A stretch of DNA of 64,000 nt from Trematomus loennbergii (taxonomy: Eukaryota; Chordata; Actinopteri; Perciformes; Nototheniidae). The stretch lies in contig JAAOOA010000352.1 in NCBI GenBank assembly GCA_012861695.1, forward strand, positions 15,001 through 79,000. Reading direction: 5' to 3'. Every line of letters begins with the position of its first letter. Position 1 is the stretch's first letter. Shown here in pieces: positions 1 to 19,300 of this stretch. Below the pieces are notes generated by a model. It was not told where the DNA came from. It was given only the letters and a program-made list of their open reading frames with translations, and made no database searches. The translations under genes were made by a program, and so were the position numbers.

Positions 1-37
<37 letters not shown>

Positions 38-54
38 CACACACACACACACAC
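1..54. repeat. (CA)n microsatellite
   Basis: Almost pure CA dinucleotides with one interruption (caacac). It lies in the intron upstream of the first ABHD12-type exon seen here. Confidence 0.95.
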
Positions 55-275
55 AAAGGTCTGACTGTGCAGAAAACACAGCTCTGAGTCAAAGGGTCAG
101 GCTGTGTCAGCACACAGCACAGACAGAAGGATTTTCACAATAAAAGCACTGGTTTGATTCCACTCGTCCCCGAATGCCAAATAAGATCAGCTTTAAATCC
201 ACACACACTTACCCACTAGATGGCAGTAGAGGGACATCATACTGTCTTCTATTAAAATCTAGAATAAAATAAAAT
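55..275. repeat. Intronic interspersed repeat, copy 1 of 3
   Basis: Begins 'aggtctgactgtgca' and continues through 'acagacagaaggatttt', 'cacaataaaagca' and 'acccactagatggcagtaga'. The same order of motifs recurs at about 940-1,130 and 4,548-4,740, all in introns of the same gene and all in the same orientation. No coding potential is seen. It may be a small non-autonomous element or a local segmental duplication. Confidence 0.75.
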
Positions 276-377
276 AAAATATATATATAAATAAATAGTT
301 AAAACTAATTTGGAATATGATATTTTTTACACTGTCATTTATTCATGATGGATGACCCGTCCTGGTTTGTGTTGAAG

Positions 378-7818
<7,441 letters not shown>

Positions 7819-8140
7819 AAACACACACTCCTGATTCAACACACACACACACAATAGTTTTGGACTGAATTTTCTGGCATGAACTACACACACTTCATTC
7901 CTCTTTACGTCAGCATTCCCCTCACAGCGACAGGGCTTTGAACCCGGAGCGAGGAGGACGGCCACCATCACACAGAACCACCATTTATCTTCTTACAGTT
8001 TCCATCTCCCTGATTCTTTACCTTCTTTATCTATCTTTGGGTCCATCTGATCGTGGCTCTCTTCATGATGCCGTTCTAGTTTTAAAGGCCTGTTTGACTT
8101 GAATATGATTAAATACTTCTGGTTTTATGAAGCTGTGACT
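7819..8140 (+). other. ABHD12-type gene 3' UTR
   Basis: Follows the TGA at 7816-7818. An ATTAAA polyadenylation hexamer lies at 8108-8113. The exact cleavage point cannot be seen. Confidence 0.55.
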
Positions 8141-8189
8141 TTGAGTTTTTTGTTGGTGATGAACTCACTGCAGCGTGTTTACAGAGGCG

Positions 8190-8959
8190 GCACCAACACA
8201 CACAGACAGACACCACACACAGACAGCCACCAACACACAAGACAGCCACCAACCACACACACAGACAGACACCAACACAGACAGACCAACACAGACAGAC
8301 ACCACCACACAGACAGATACCAACACACACAGACAGCCACCAACACACACAGACAGCCACCAACACACACAGACAGACACCAACACACACAGACAACCTA
8401 ACACACACAGACAGCCACCAACACACACAGACAGCCACCAACACACACAGACAGCCACCAACACACACAGACACAACCACACACACAGACAGCCACCAAC
8501 ACACAGACAGCCACCAACACACACAGACAGACACCAACACACAGACAGACCCAACCATACACACAGACACCACCACACACAGACAGCCACCAACACACAG
8601 ACAGCCACCAACATACACAGACAGCCACCAACACACAGACAGCCACCACATACACAGACAGCCACCAACACACACAGACAGATACCAACACACACAGACA
8701 GACACCAACACACACAGACAGCCACCAACACACACAGACAGACACCAACACACACAGACAGCACCAACACACACAGACAGACAGCCACCAACACACACAG
8801 ACAGACAGCACCAACACACACACAGACAGCCACCAACACACACAGACAACAGCCACCACACACACAGACAGACACCAACACACACACCAGACAGCCACCA
8901 ACACACAGACAGACCAACACACACACACAGACACCAACACACACACAGACACCAACACA

Positions 8960-9037
<78 letters not shown>

Positions 9038-9137
9038 GCCACCAACACACACAGACAGCCACCAACACACACACAGACAGACACCAACACACATAGACAG
9101 CCACCAACACACACAGACAGACACCACCACACACACA

Positions 9138-9180
<43 letters not shown>

Positions 9181-9490
9181 GCCACCAACACACACAGACA
9201 GCCACCAACACACACACACACACAGACAGACACCAACACAGACAGATACCAACACAGACAGACAGCCACCAACACAGACAGATACCAACACACACAGACA
9301 GCCACCACACACAGACAGATACCAACACACACAGATAGATACCAACACACACAGACAGCCACCAACACACACAGACAGCCACCAACACACAGACAGCCAC
9401 CAACACACACAGACAGATACCAACACACACAGATAGATACCAACACCACAGACAGCCACCAACACACACAGACAGACACCAACACACACA
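8190..9490. repeat. Compound CA/'cagacagccaccaaca' minisatellite
   Basis: About 1.3 kb of tandem 18-24 bp units (acacagacagccaccaac and variants with gacaccaac or gataccaac), interrupted by pure CA runs at about 8,945-9,030 and 9,130-9,175. Long cysteine- and valine-rich open frames on the minus strand are artefacts of this array. Confidence 0.96.
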
Positions 9491-9639
9491 TCAAATAATC
9501 TTTTAGACTGCAGTTTACCAACTCACCAACAGGACTCAACTTCCCATTATATATGGCAGAATGAACATTTGGGATTTGTGTGTGAGCCTGAGCTCTGGTT
9601 TGAACACTATCTGCGCACACAGTGGATGTCTCGGAGCCA

Positions 9640-10180
9640 GGTCCTCATTTGTTTAGTTTAGTTTATTCCACTAATGGCAATCATTATAAAACAAAACATG
9701 TACACTTTAAGCAGTTATTGTAGCCACGATGGAAAGGAGCAGGAAGAAGAAAGCCTTATTTTACCCCTTACTCAAAATGAGATGTTCTGTCCATCACATC
9801 TGTTTACAACCAATATTTACAACATGAAACCAGTTACAATCAAAAGTTAACACAACAATCTACCATCAGCGAAACAGGTTACCTGACATGTCTATTTACT
9901 CTTTCTTTATACATTTTATTAAATTATGTTTACACAGCCCTTTAAATCATTTGGTAAAGAATTCCACAGTTTAAAGCCAACTACAGAGATACACATCTGC
10001 TTTAAAGTAGTCCATGCAAACGTTACATTTCCTTCAATGTCATCATATTTAGCTTCAGACAGGAATACCAACAGCCTGAGGAGTAGGGTTTTCTTTACCC
10101 AAGACGAAAGAGTCAGACACTTTAGGAGCGGCAGGTTGGCCAATGAGAGACACCGTGTTTACCAACCTACACCTTTCTAC
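9640..10180 (-). mobile_element. LINE fragment, 3' end
   Basis: On the minus strand the C-terminal reverse-transcriptase signature 'GFKLWNSLPNDLKGC' is readable (about 9,919-10,143). At the other end is the tail '(gtttagtttagttta)' at about 9,650-9,664. This is typical of CR1/L2-group LINE 3' ends. The fragment is short and not functional. Confidence 0.6.
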
Positions 10181-10699
10181 TAATTCCACCTGTAGCAGCC
10201 TAAGAAGCTGTCTCTCACCTAGCTGACAGATCTCCGTCAAAAAGGCTTCTGGCATCTCCAATGAAGCAGCCATTTTGTCCTCTCTTCTCAAGGTCAAATC
10301 TGCGCTGAATGCCATGAAGTCCAGCATACATAAAAGAGGAAATACATTTAAAAAATAAAACTGTAAATACTGAACATGCTGGGCTAGTTTATTCATCAGT
10401 CATAGCTTTTTCATTGTCAATATGCTTTCTGAAGGTATGATGAACTCTAGATAGTACATTCCCCTCAAGCCACAGTGCTTATGGGGAATGGCTCATTGTG
10501 GCTGGTCCCAGTCCTACACATGACAGTCACACTATATAGTGTATTTCCTAGTAGTTAGAGGCTAATAAGGGTCCTAGCACCAAGTGTTTTCCTGCAGATC
10601 ATTATTATTTCGACCAGCTACCAGTTCAATACAAAAAAGCCACAACAACCAGTAAGCTCCGCCTACTTCTTGTTTTGCAAATTAGCATAATGTGAAAAC
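10181..10699. other. Intergenic DNA, no feature recognised
   Basis: No conserved frame, repeat array or terminal repeat is seen between the two LINE fragments. Confidence 0.5.
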
Positions 10700-10734
10700 A
10701 TTACAATATTTACCTACGTTTCAGGCCGATTGTC

Positions 10735-10953
10735 GAACCTCAGATTGAGGAGGAACAATGCGGATTCCGTCCTGGTCGTGGAACGAAGGATCAGCTTTTT
10801 ACTCTCGCAAGGATCCTGGAGGGGGCCTGGGAGTACGCTTATCCGGTCTACATGTGTTTTGTAGACTTGGAGAAGGCGTATGACCGGGTTCCCAGGGAGT
10901 TACTGTGGGATGTGCTGCAGGAGTATGGGGAGAGGGGGTCTCTAGTCAGGGCC
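10735..10953 (+). pseudogene. Non-LTR retrotransposon reverse-transcriptase fragment
   Basis: One open frame encodes about 70 residues with reverse-transcriptase motifs: 'CGFRPGRGTKDQ', 'LEGAWEYAYPVYMCFVDLEK', 'AYDRVPRELLWDVL'. It stops being similar exactly where the AGTAGT end of the large inverted-repeat element begins (10,954). The catalytic YADD part is absent. Confidence 0.8.
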
Positions 10954-11656
10954 AGTAGTTATACAAATCCTGTTTCAATCACATTAGTATGCATAAAAAG
11001 TGACAGGTCACATCCCCCACTACTTATGCAAATGACCTCCTTTGATATGCTAATGCCCAGGTAGGTGTGACATCACAGATAGGTGTGATATCCTTTGATG
11101 TGAGGGGGGTGAGGTGTTGTAACATGCCGGTGTGATATCACATCGGCTTGTTATAAGCCTTTGATGTCAATCTAATTAGCCTCTGAAGTCTGTCCTTTGA
11201 TCAGTGTTTGTAACTAGTGTTAATTAAGGCAGTCTCTTTGAAGTTGTGTGAGACTGTTTCGCACCCCGTCCTCCTCCCACCCCGTCCCCCTCTCACGCCT
11301 TCCTCTCACCCCCCTTCCTTTACTGTGATGCCAGAAGATAGTGAGGGGTGGAGTTAGGAAAAAAGAAATCCGTGCAAACTAGATAAAAAGCCAGTCATTT
11401 CCACTCACTAAGTCACCTAAAAATTAGATTAGTTTTTTTAATATGATTTGGGTTAACTATGGATGTTCTCTTTAGTTGTATGGCTTGCGAACTAATGTTT
11501 AATTACTTTATTAACTACAACGAAGTCTCTTTGAAGAGGAAAATAATAATTTAAAGATCTTAATACCCCCTTATTGTTTAATTACTTCACACAACTATTA
11601 AAGAATCCCTATATGAAGTTACATGAGGCTACATTTACTGGTGTGCTTCCCTAGAT
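10954..11656. repeat. Outer inverted repeat, left arm
   Basis: Matches 51,530-52,402 on the opposite strand through 'tttgatgtgaggggggtgag', 'gtgttaattaaggcagtctc', 'caccccgtcctcctcccacc' and 'gtgcttccctagat'. The arms have diverged by substitutions and small indels, so the duplication is old compared with the LTR pairs inside it. Confidence 0.85.
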
Positions 11657-12898
11657 CAGTGGTTCCCAAATGGTGTGCCGCGGCACACTGGTGTGCCGTG
11701 AGGCAAGTCCGGGTGTGCCGTGGGATTTTGTGACAACCATACGTTATTATTGCAATATACAACTACACAAAAATAATATTTTTTAATTTACTATATCAGT
11801 ACTTTGTATGCACTCATTTCATAATACAGAGGCAAACTCTATACCTAAAAACAATTCTTTAAAAAAAAATCCTCACAGAACCCCATATTTCGCTGTTAAC
11901 GCAGTTGCAGGTGGGAATTATAAGACCGTGACACATCGAAGGCTGAAGGACAACATTAAAACAGAGAAACACGCAAGAGGGAAAATGGAGCGCTTTCTTG
12001 TGCGGAGCAAACCACCAACCACCAGTGCAGACTGCCGACAACCCACCACCGAAAGAAAAGAGGAAAAAAACTGTCAGCAGACAGTATCATGAAAGTTACC
12101 TGTCTTATGGCACTGCAGGCGAGCGGCAGATTTTCCCTACAAATAGACGAATCTACTGACATAAGTGGGGCTGCCCAACTTCTGGCAAACGTCAGATATG
12201 TTGATGCTGACTCTATCAAAGAGACGTTTTTCTTTTGCAAAGAAATGGAAAGCCATACTACGGGAGAAGAAATATTCAGGGTAACTAATAACTATTTAAA
12301 AGAGAACAGTCTGACCTGGAATATGTGCGTCAGTCTTTGCACAGATGCGCGGCAAGCATGACGGGGAGAGTGAAAGGATTTATTGCTAAGGTGAGAGCAC
12401 AAAACCCACATATCGTGACAAACCACTGCATTTTGCATAGAGAGGCATTAGTTGCCAAAACCATGCCCCCGGAGTTGACTGAGGTGCTGAATCAGGCTGT
12501 GCAGATGGTGAATTACATCAAATCAAGGCCCCTGAAATCTCGCCTCTTCTCCCAGCTGTGCGCCGAGATGGGAGCCGACCACCAAAGCCTGATCCTCCAC
12601 AATTTTTAATTTTGTGACCTGTCTGGTTTAAATGAGTGTGTTGCTGCTTTGATGAAGCCTAATTTGATAAAGTTTCAAATTAATTTCTGAAATATTTCGT
12701 TAATAAATATTTCATGAGTAATATAGTTGTCTTTGTCACATTTTATTTGGCATTAGTAAATAATTATGCACATTTACAGATATTTTACATGATATGAGTG
12801 ATAACACGTGTTATAAGGGCTATTTTGCACAATAGGTGTGCCTTGAGATTTTTACTTGTCCTTTGGTGTGCCTTGGGCAAAAAGTTTGGGAACCACTG
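11657..12898 (+). mobile_element. hAT transposon, ZBED5-like, internally deleted
   Basis: Terminal inverted repeats cagtggttcccaaa (11,657) and tttgggaaccactg (ending 12,898). An 8-bp target-site duplication ccctagat lies at 11,649-11,656 and 12,899-12,906. The right arm of the large element has the same site uninterrupted ('ccctagatgatg', near 51,518-51,529), so this insertion is younger than the arms. Confidence 0.93.
11808..12609 (+). pseudogene. hAT transposase remnant (ZBED5/SCAND3-like)
   Basis: Readable in pieces: 'HTEANSIPKNN', 'FSLQIDESTDISGAAQLLAN' (hAT catalytic-core region), 'TDARQAMTGRVKGFIAKV' and 'NHCILHREALVAKTMPPEL'. In-frame stops at about 12,090 and 12,361 and the missing BED finger and dimerisation domain make it non-functional. 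Confidence 0.85.
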
Positions 12899-12906
12899 CC
12901 CTAGAT

Positions 12907-14462
12907 GATGTAAATAGTCTAAGTGTTATGTTAGGGGGACATTACGGAACTCAGGAGTCCGCCCTTGGAGGCTTGGAGAGCGGATAAAGAGAGGTGTATT
13001 TACTGGTGTTGAGCCCTGGATGATGTAAATAGTCCAAGTGCCATGATAGGGGGACATTACGGAACTCAGGAGTCCGCCCTTTGAGGCGTTGTTAACATTC
13101 ATGCTTTTTGCTTTTGTTTTTTGTTACTAAGATATTTTTTAGATACACTTTTGAAGTGAGCAACACTTTACAACTGGTAGAAAGTTAAGTACATTGTATG
13201 GAATTGGGTTTTCTTTAGAGCTGTTTTCAGTGAGACAATGCAGTTTTTGATCATTTTAAGTTTCAAGTTTCAAGGCTACAGTGTAGATATGTCAATGAAA
13301 AACATAGGTCACAGGCTCCTCCAACAGTGCAACAAATATATATATATATATATATATAGAGCACATAAAACAGATAAAATACTGCAATAGAATGTTTTGA
13401 TATGACAGATTTGTGCGTAATTCTCTCACAAAGGAACTGTAAGATACACGTTTATGTATGCAAAACTTTATAACTTGGTAAAATATTCATTAATTTGTAA
13501 TGAATTGAGTTTCTTAAAGAATCAAACTCTAAATGGAGAGTTTGTGATTTTAACACTGTTTCGATGAAACAATGCAGTTTTGATAACTTGACTTGACTAA
13601 CATTACTTTTTTTAAATATATGTTTTTAGATGCTTTACTTTGATTTCTTTCATGTTATTTTAACACAACATTACTTTTTTCATATTTTTCAACATACTGT
13701 GATATTTTGTTTTTCTCTCCTTTTTCCATTATATTTTTGAAAAACTACACAGTGATTTTTATCAAAATACAACATGCAACTAATACATTATACAATATTA
13801 CGACTTTTTGCGATATTTTCAACACAATATACTTGTACCTTTTTTTTTTTGTAGGGCTTCAGGATATTTGGCATGTCATGCATAAAACCGGTGTCATCTT
13901 CCTGAAACTGACGTGCTGTCCGTTTTACAAACAAGTTATTTTTCTGCTTCTTCACCCTCTGAATTTTCCTCCCCGTCCCTCTTCCTTCAGCCATCACAAC
14001 AACAATCAAGTCAGATCTGTCAAATTAAACACCTCTTCCCAAAGCGTGACTTCCCTATTGAGGGAGTGGGGCAGTAGGGCCTAACCCGATTGGCCAAATA
14101 TACTAACATGCAGAACGTATGGTATGTTTGAAAAAGACTAACCATCTATCCAGTTCAAGCTGTCTTTAAGATGTGACATCGCGCTCTGACTTTTTCCCGT
14201 AAAATCGTGACAAACTATTACTTATTCTTAAATTTGACCTCTTGCTGCTTGGTTGAAAATGATAGATGAAAAATAACTTTTTAAAAGAGAGCGAGGGACA
14301 TTATACGGGTGAAAGAAACTCTCATTTCTACAGATGACTCCCCCACTCAACGCAATAAGTCCCACCCCACTCAGCAAATCATCCAAAACTAAGGACCCCA
14401 CTAAGACGAACAGATTTTCTTTAAGACTGTGACTCTTAAAGGCACTCTGGGATTTTAGTAAG
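12907..14462. repeat. Left arm, subterminal degenerate repeats
   Basis: Contains a local tandem pair of about 105 bp (12,907-13,085: 'gatgtaaatagtc', 'acggaactcaggagtccgcc'), an (AT)n tract at 13,338-13,358, and then sequence copied again at 15,280-16,300 and, inverted, at 44,640-45,806, 50,785-51,400 and 27,940-28,190. Units share 'tttataacttggtaaaatat', 'aatcaaactctaaatgg' and 'ggcttcaggatatttggcat'. No intact gene is seen. Confidence 0.8.
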
Positions 14463-15125
14463 ACACATGCAACATCTGAAACATCTGCAACACATGCAAC
14501 ATCTGAAACACATGCAACATCTGAAACACAGGCAACACAGGCAATACATGCAACATCTGAAACACATGCAACATCTGAAACACATGCAACATCTGAAACA
14601 GTTTTTCAAGCCTTATTGAAGAAACGAGGTATTGCACATTATGCAACAGCCAGTGACATGAAGGCGTGTGTGGTAGAGAGATTTAACCGTACGCTGAAAA
14701 CTAAAATGAGGAGGTATTTTACAGCTAAAAACACTCATAGATACATAGACGTCTTGCCTGAACTAATTGAAAGTTACAATAATAGTTATCACCGAAGTAT
14801 TAAAATGACACCACTGCAGGTGACAAAGGAAAATGCGGCTCAAGTGTTTCGTAACCTGTATACCCCATCTAGCATTGTAAAAAAGCTGCTACGAAAATGA
14901 ACTGCAACATCTGAAACACATGCAACATCTGCAACACATGCAACATCTGCAACACATGCAACATCTGAAACATCTGCAACATCTGAAACATCTGCAACAC
15001 ATGCAACATCTGAAACACATGCAACACACACACACACAACACAACATCTGAAACACATGCAACATCTGAAACACCTGAAACACATGCAACATCTGAAACA
15101 CATGCAACATCTGAAACATCTTCTC
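14463..15125. repeat. 'acatgcaacatctgaa' minisatellite split by an integrase remnant
   Basis: Tandem 9-18 bp variants of 'acatgcaacatctgaaac' fill 14,463-14,597 and 14,903-15,122. Between them is about 300 bp of integrase coding sequence. The right arm of the large element lacks the whole segment at the corresponding point ('gtaagacaatccag'). Confidence 0.9.
14598..14901 (+). pseudogene. Polinton/Maverick-type integrase, C-terminal catalytic fragment
   Basis: One open frame of about 100 codons ending in TGA. Motifs: 'VVERFNRTLKTKMRRYF' carries the third (Glu) residue of the DDE catalytic triad, followed by 'YIDVLPELIESYNN' and 'YHRSIKMTPLQVT'. These are the wording of the retroviral-like integrase of Polintons/Mavericks and adintoviruses. 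The N-terminal zinc-binding part and the two Asp residues are missing, so it is a broken remnant even though this stretch has no stop. Family identification is from motif memory, not a search. Confidence 0.75.
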
Positions 15126-15185
15126 TTACTTTTGGATACAGTTTTATGTTTGTCAACTTTACAACTGATAGAAAGTTAAGTACTT

Positions 15186-16400
15186 TTTCTGAACAGATTT
15201 TCTTTAAGACTGTGACTCTTAAGGGCATTTTAGTAAGACAATCCAGTTCTCTGGAAATAACTTAAATGATTTCTGTTTTTCTCCTACAAAGATACTTATA
15301 GTTACACTTTAATGGATGCAAAACTTTATAACTTGGTAAAATATTCCCTAATTTGTAATGAATTGAGTTTTCTTAAAGAATCAAACTCTAAATGGAAAGT
15401 TTGTGATTTTAACACTGTTTCGATGAAACAATGCGGTTTTGATAACTTGACTTGACTAGCATTACTTTTTTTTAAATATATGTTTTTTTTTAGATGCTTT
15501 ACTTTGACTTCTTTCATGTTATTTTAACACAACATTACTTTTTTCATATTTTTCAACATACTGTGATATTTGTTTTTTGTTTTTCTCTCCTTTTTCCATT
15601 ATATTTTTGAAAAACTACACAGTGATCTTTTATCAAAATACAACATGCAACTAATACATTATACAATATTACGACTTTTTGCGATATTTTCAACACAATA
15701 TACTTGTACCTTTTTTTGTTGTTGTAGGGCTTCAAGATATTTTTGCATGTCATGCATAAAAAACGGTGTCATCTTTCTTGAAACTGACGTGCTGTCCGTT
15801 TTTACAAACAAGTTATTTTTCTGCTTCTTCATCCTCTGAATTTTCCTCGCCCGTCCCTCTTCCTTCAGCCATCACAGCAACAATCAAGTCGGATCTGTCA
15901 AATTAAACACCTCTTCCCAAAGCGTCACTTCCCTATTGAGGGAGTGGGGCAGTAGGGCCTAACCCGATTGGCCAAATATACTAACATGCAGAATGTATGG
16001 TATGTTTGAAAAAGACTAACCATCTATCCAGTTCAAGCTGTCTTTAAGATGCGACATTGCAATAACAATAGGTTTTAAATATATTATGTAGCCCTACTTT
16101 TTGACTAACTGTATTATGCTTTTTTAAATTTATTTTTGCAGATTTTCAACGTACACAATGACTTTTCCATATATATTTTTTCTGACAAACTATACTTTGA
16201 CTTTTTCCGTAAAATCGTGACAAACTATTACTTATTGTTAAATTTGACCTCTTGCTGCTTGGTTGGAAATGATAGATCAAAAAGCTACAAAGCTTAAAGA
16301 ACTTTCTAAAAACTCTCAATTCTACAGATGACTCCCCCCACTCAACGCAATAAGTCCACCCCCACTCAGCAAATCATCTAAAACGAAGGACCCCCACTAA
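15186..16400. repeat. Second, direct copy of the subterminal segment
   Basis: Repeats 13,430-14,450 in the same orientation, with small indels ('tttgataacttgacttgact', 'ggcttcaagatat', 'attgagggagtggggcagta'). Its start ('gaacagattttctttaagac') matches 14,408, so the segment is a tandem duplication of roughly 2 kb including the minisatellite block. Confidence 0.8.
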
Positions 16401-16421
16401 GACGACCGTTGGAAACTAGCC

Positions 16422-16787
16422 ATGGATCTGAGAAAAACCAAGTCTCCCCCCGCGAGTTGCAGCCAGGAACAAACTCCTGGACTACCATCATCACCACCAT
16501 TGTGGACACCCAAATATTGCAGTACTACTGCTGCTGATGTTACTCCTTGGGCCAAGACGTCTCTGTTTTTGAACATAGTGAAATCGGAGTTGGTTGATAT
16601 TCTGGAGAGGGTGCTGCATCGGTACAGAGAAGAAATCTGCAATGGATGCCGAGTCAGTCACCCCGGCCAGAGGCAACACAATTGTCTGAATGACATTCCA
16701 GAATATTTCTTCAGAAACAATTACAACGCGTTAATGAAAAGACTTTGGCTCGCCGACTTCATTACTGTGATTGACCAGAGTCTTAAA
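16422..16787 (+). pseudogene. Unidentified element protein with Cys/His motif, left copy (truncated)
   Basis: Open from ATG at 16,422. Reads 'DLRKTKSPPASCSQEQTPG', 'NIVKSELVDILERVLHRYRE', then a Cys/His cluster C-x2-C-x4-H-x5-H-x-C in 'CNGCRVSHPGQRQHNC', then 'NALMKRLWLADFITVIDQSL'. It is cut off at 16,787 by 'gggcccatgtcatgg' sequence, while the inverted copy at 27,165-27,673 carries the missing C-terminus. Similar Cys/His clusters occur in uncharacterised ORFs of fish mobile elements, but I do not recognise the function. Confidence 0.6.
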
Positions 16788-17544
16788 GGGCCCATGTCAT
16801 GGCCATTTCCACTGATCATAATTACATTGTTGAGGTATACTAAAATAGATTTATACTGTGCAATTTTCCAAACTCACATTGGTTCCTCATACAGCATCTC
16901 TGTAAAGTATGTGTATTCAGCAGTATTCACTCTCTCCACTAAACGACTCGTTGGAGCTCTTGCCCCCCCCTCCCTGTGAGCCTAGTGTGCTCCGATTGGT
17001 CAGCTCGGCCACTCTGTTCTGATTAGTCAACCACCAGAGAGGCTCCGCCCATGTCTAACAGTGCTTTTTTCGGCTCGCTCTCAGAACATCAGTCTTATAA
17101 TGGCGTCGGTACAGCCGTATGTTTTATACGCTAACTAACCAAACTGTACCTACAACTGTTGTTATAGAAGAGTGTGACGGCCCCAGGGCCTTTGTGCAGG
17201 TGTGTTGCAGGTCTTACGATGGGGTGGAGCTGAAGAGGCTAATCAGCGCGATCATGGACACCTCGACGGAGGTGCTATTAAGCCCAGCTGCCCGGAGTCA
17301 CACGGCGGCCCCTGTCTCTCTCCAAACCGGCTGCAGAAGGACGAACTCGGCGACCCTCTCCCCTCGACCACCTATCTCTGCATTTACCACAATAAATATG
17401 CCGTGGTTTTGTAAACTCGTGTATGTCTCCTTGTCTTTCCGTTGTGGCCTACGAGCCGGTCATAACAAAGAGTAAGTTATTTTTACCTGTAATAAACTAC
17501 TACTGTTTGATGAGAAATCAAATCATGGTTTGCTATATATGAAC
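16788..17544. other. Unidentified insertion-like segment
   Basis: Begins immediately after TTAA (16,783-16,786) with 'agggcccatgtcatggcc', which is compatible with a TTAA-targeting (piggyBac-like) MITE end, but the other end was not found. It includes a frame at 17,101-17,475 ('ECDGPRAFVQVCCRSYDGVE') that I cannot assign. Confidence 0.35.
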
Positions 17545-17600
17545 GGATTTCCCCGTTGTCTCTGCTGGAAGTGTGAAATAAACTTAGTTGTTTGATGTTC
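17545..17600. repeat. Outlying single copy of the array-D unit (AATAAA-bearing)
   Basis: 'ggatttccccgttgtctct', then 'ctggaagtgtgaaataaac', matches the core of the 114-bp units at 23,040-23,705, about 5.5 kb away and in the same orientation. It may mark the left boundary of the tyrosine-recombinase block. Confidence 0.7.
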
Positions 17601-17824
17601 GTCAGCTTGCCAGCTGGATTACAATGCTAATCCGTATTAGGTGCCTTACAAATAATGGACGTCCGCTCTCGGGAGCGTCGGAGTGGTGCGGTCACCCTAA
17701 GTGACAGACCTAAAGTATCCGGGATTCAGGCACCTTCCCTGGCTTGTACATTTTTGGTGATGCGCCCTGGAGGTATCAGACTATTTTAAACAACTTTTCC
17801 CCGCTTTCAAACACTTACTCCTGG

Positions 17825-17949
17825 GTTTTAGCCAGTCATTTTAAACGATATCGTTTAACATTGACGCTCTCCTGAAAATGCACATATTCTGTGCATTTTC
17901 AGGAGAGCGTCAATGTTAAATGATATCGTGCAAAATGACTGGCTAAAAC
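17825..17949. repeat. 125-bp palindrome 1 (centre tattc)
   Basis: 60-bp arms from 'gttttagccagtcatttt' to 'aaaatgcaca', a 5-bp centre TATTC and the inverted arm. Three mismatches between the arms lie around the inner ACGATATC motif. Confidence 0.95.
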
Positions 17950-18521
17950 TCTCTTCCAGACATTTAAAAATACTTTCCCCGACCATTTAAACATTATTTC
18001 TGGCTTGTAAAGTGCAGTTATGCGCCCTGGAGGTATTATACTATTTCAAACAACTTTTCCCCGCCTTTCAAACACTTATTCCTGGGTACAAGTGTTATCT
18101 TTTCCCCCCTGGGTGTGTGTGAGACAGGTGAACTGAGTCAGCCTGCCAACAAGCAGCAGTCTGCTGTCATTTTAAACAGTTCCCCCGACTTTTTAACACA
18201 CTTTTACCCACGTTTTGAGCACTCATTCCTGGGTCAATGTGTCATCTCTTCACCCTGGTCCTGCATTAAAACAGTTCCCCCGACTTTAAACACTAATGTG
18301 CCCATGATTCAGACACTTATTCCTGGCTAAATCTGTTATCTTTTCCCCCCTGGGTGTGTGTGAGACAAGTGAACTGAGTCAGCCTGCTAACAACCACCAG
18401 TCTGCTGTCATTTGAAACATGTTCCCGACCTTTTAACACACTTTTTACCCATGTTATGCGCCCTGGAGGTATCAGACTATTTTAAACAACTTTTCCCCGC
18501 CTTTCAAACACTTATTCCTGG

Positions 18522-18646
18522 GTTTTAGCCAGTCATTTTGCACGATATCGTTTAACATTGACGCTCTCCTGAAAATGCACAGAATATGTGCATTTTCAGG
18601 AGAGCGTCAATGTTAAACGATATCGTGCAAAATGACTGGCTAAAAC
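18522..18646. repeat. 125-bp palindrome 2 (centre gaata)
   Basis: 60-bp arms that are perfect inverted complements by eye. The centre is GAATA, the reverse complement of the centre of palindrome 1, although the sequences flanking both palindromes are in the same orientation. Confidence 0.95.
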
Positions 18647-19300
18647 TCTCTTCCAGACATTCAAACAACTTTTCCCCGCCTTTCAAACACTTATTCCTGG
18701 GTACAAGTGTTATCTTTTCCCCCCTGGGTGTGTGTGAGACAAGTGAACTGAGTCAGCCTGCCAACAAGCAGCAGTCTGCTGTCATTTTAAACAGTTCCCC
18801 CGACTTTTTAACACACTTTTACCCACGTTTTGAGCACTCATTCCTGGGTCAATGTGTCATCTCTTCACCCTGGTCCTGAATTAAAACAGTTCCCCGACTT
18901 TTTAACACACTTTTACCCACGTTTTGAGCACTTATTCCTGGGTCAATGTGTCATCTCTTCACCCTGGTCCTGAATTAAAACAGTTCCCCGACTTTTTAAC
19001 ACACTTTTACCCACGTTTTGAGCACTTATTCCTGGGTCAATGTGTCATCTCTTCACCCTGGTCCTGAATTAAAACAGTTCCCCCGACTTTAAGCACTAAT
19101 GTGCCCATGATTCAGACACTTATTCCTGGCTAAATGTGTTCTATTTTCCCCCCTGGGTGTGTGTGAGACAAGTGAACTGAGTCAGCCTGCCAACAAGCAG
19201 CAGTCTGCTGTCATTTGAAACATGTTCCCCCACTTTTTATCACACTTTTACCCACGTTTTGAGCACTCATTCCTGGGTCGAAAAGACATGTGCTGTAGCC

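Larger units (their letters stand above)
17757..19300. repeat. Array A: complex tandem repeats with 'ttcctgggt' units
   Basis: A duplicated segment of about 690 bp (17,760 and 18,453 starts, 'gcgccctggaggtatcagac') is followed by a 94-bp tandem unit (18,890; 18,984; and others) with 'cccacgttttgagcac' and 'ttcctgggtcaatgtgtca'. Related single units reappear at 24,510-24,690, on the far side of the recombinase gene. Confidence 0.88.

Noticed and set aside
8109..9620. A 500-residue Cys/Val-rich open frame on the minus strand
   Set aside because: It is a translation of the CA and 'cagacagccaccaac' minisatellite, not a protein.
14455..15228. CRISPR-like array in the 'acatgcaacatctgaa' region
   Set aside because: Repeat variants are contiguous, without unique spacers of even length; this is a eukaryotic minisatellite.
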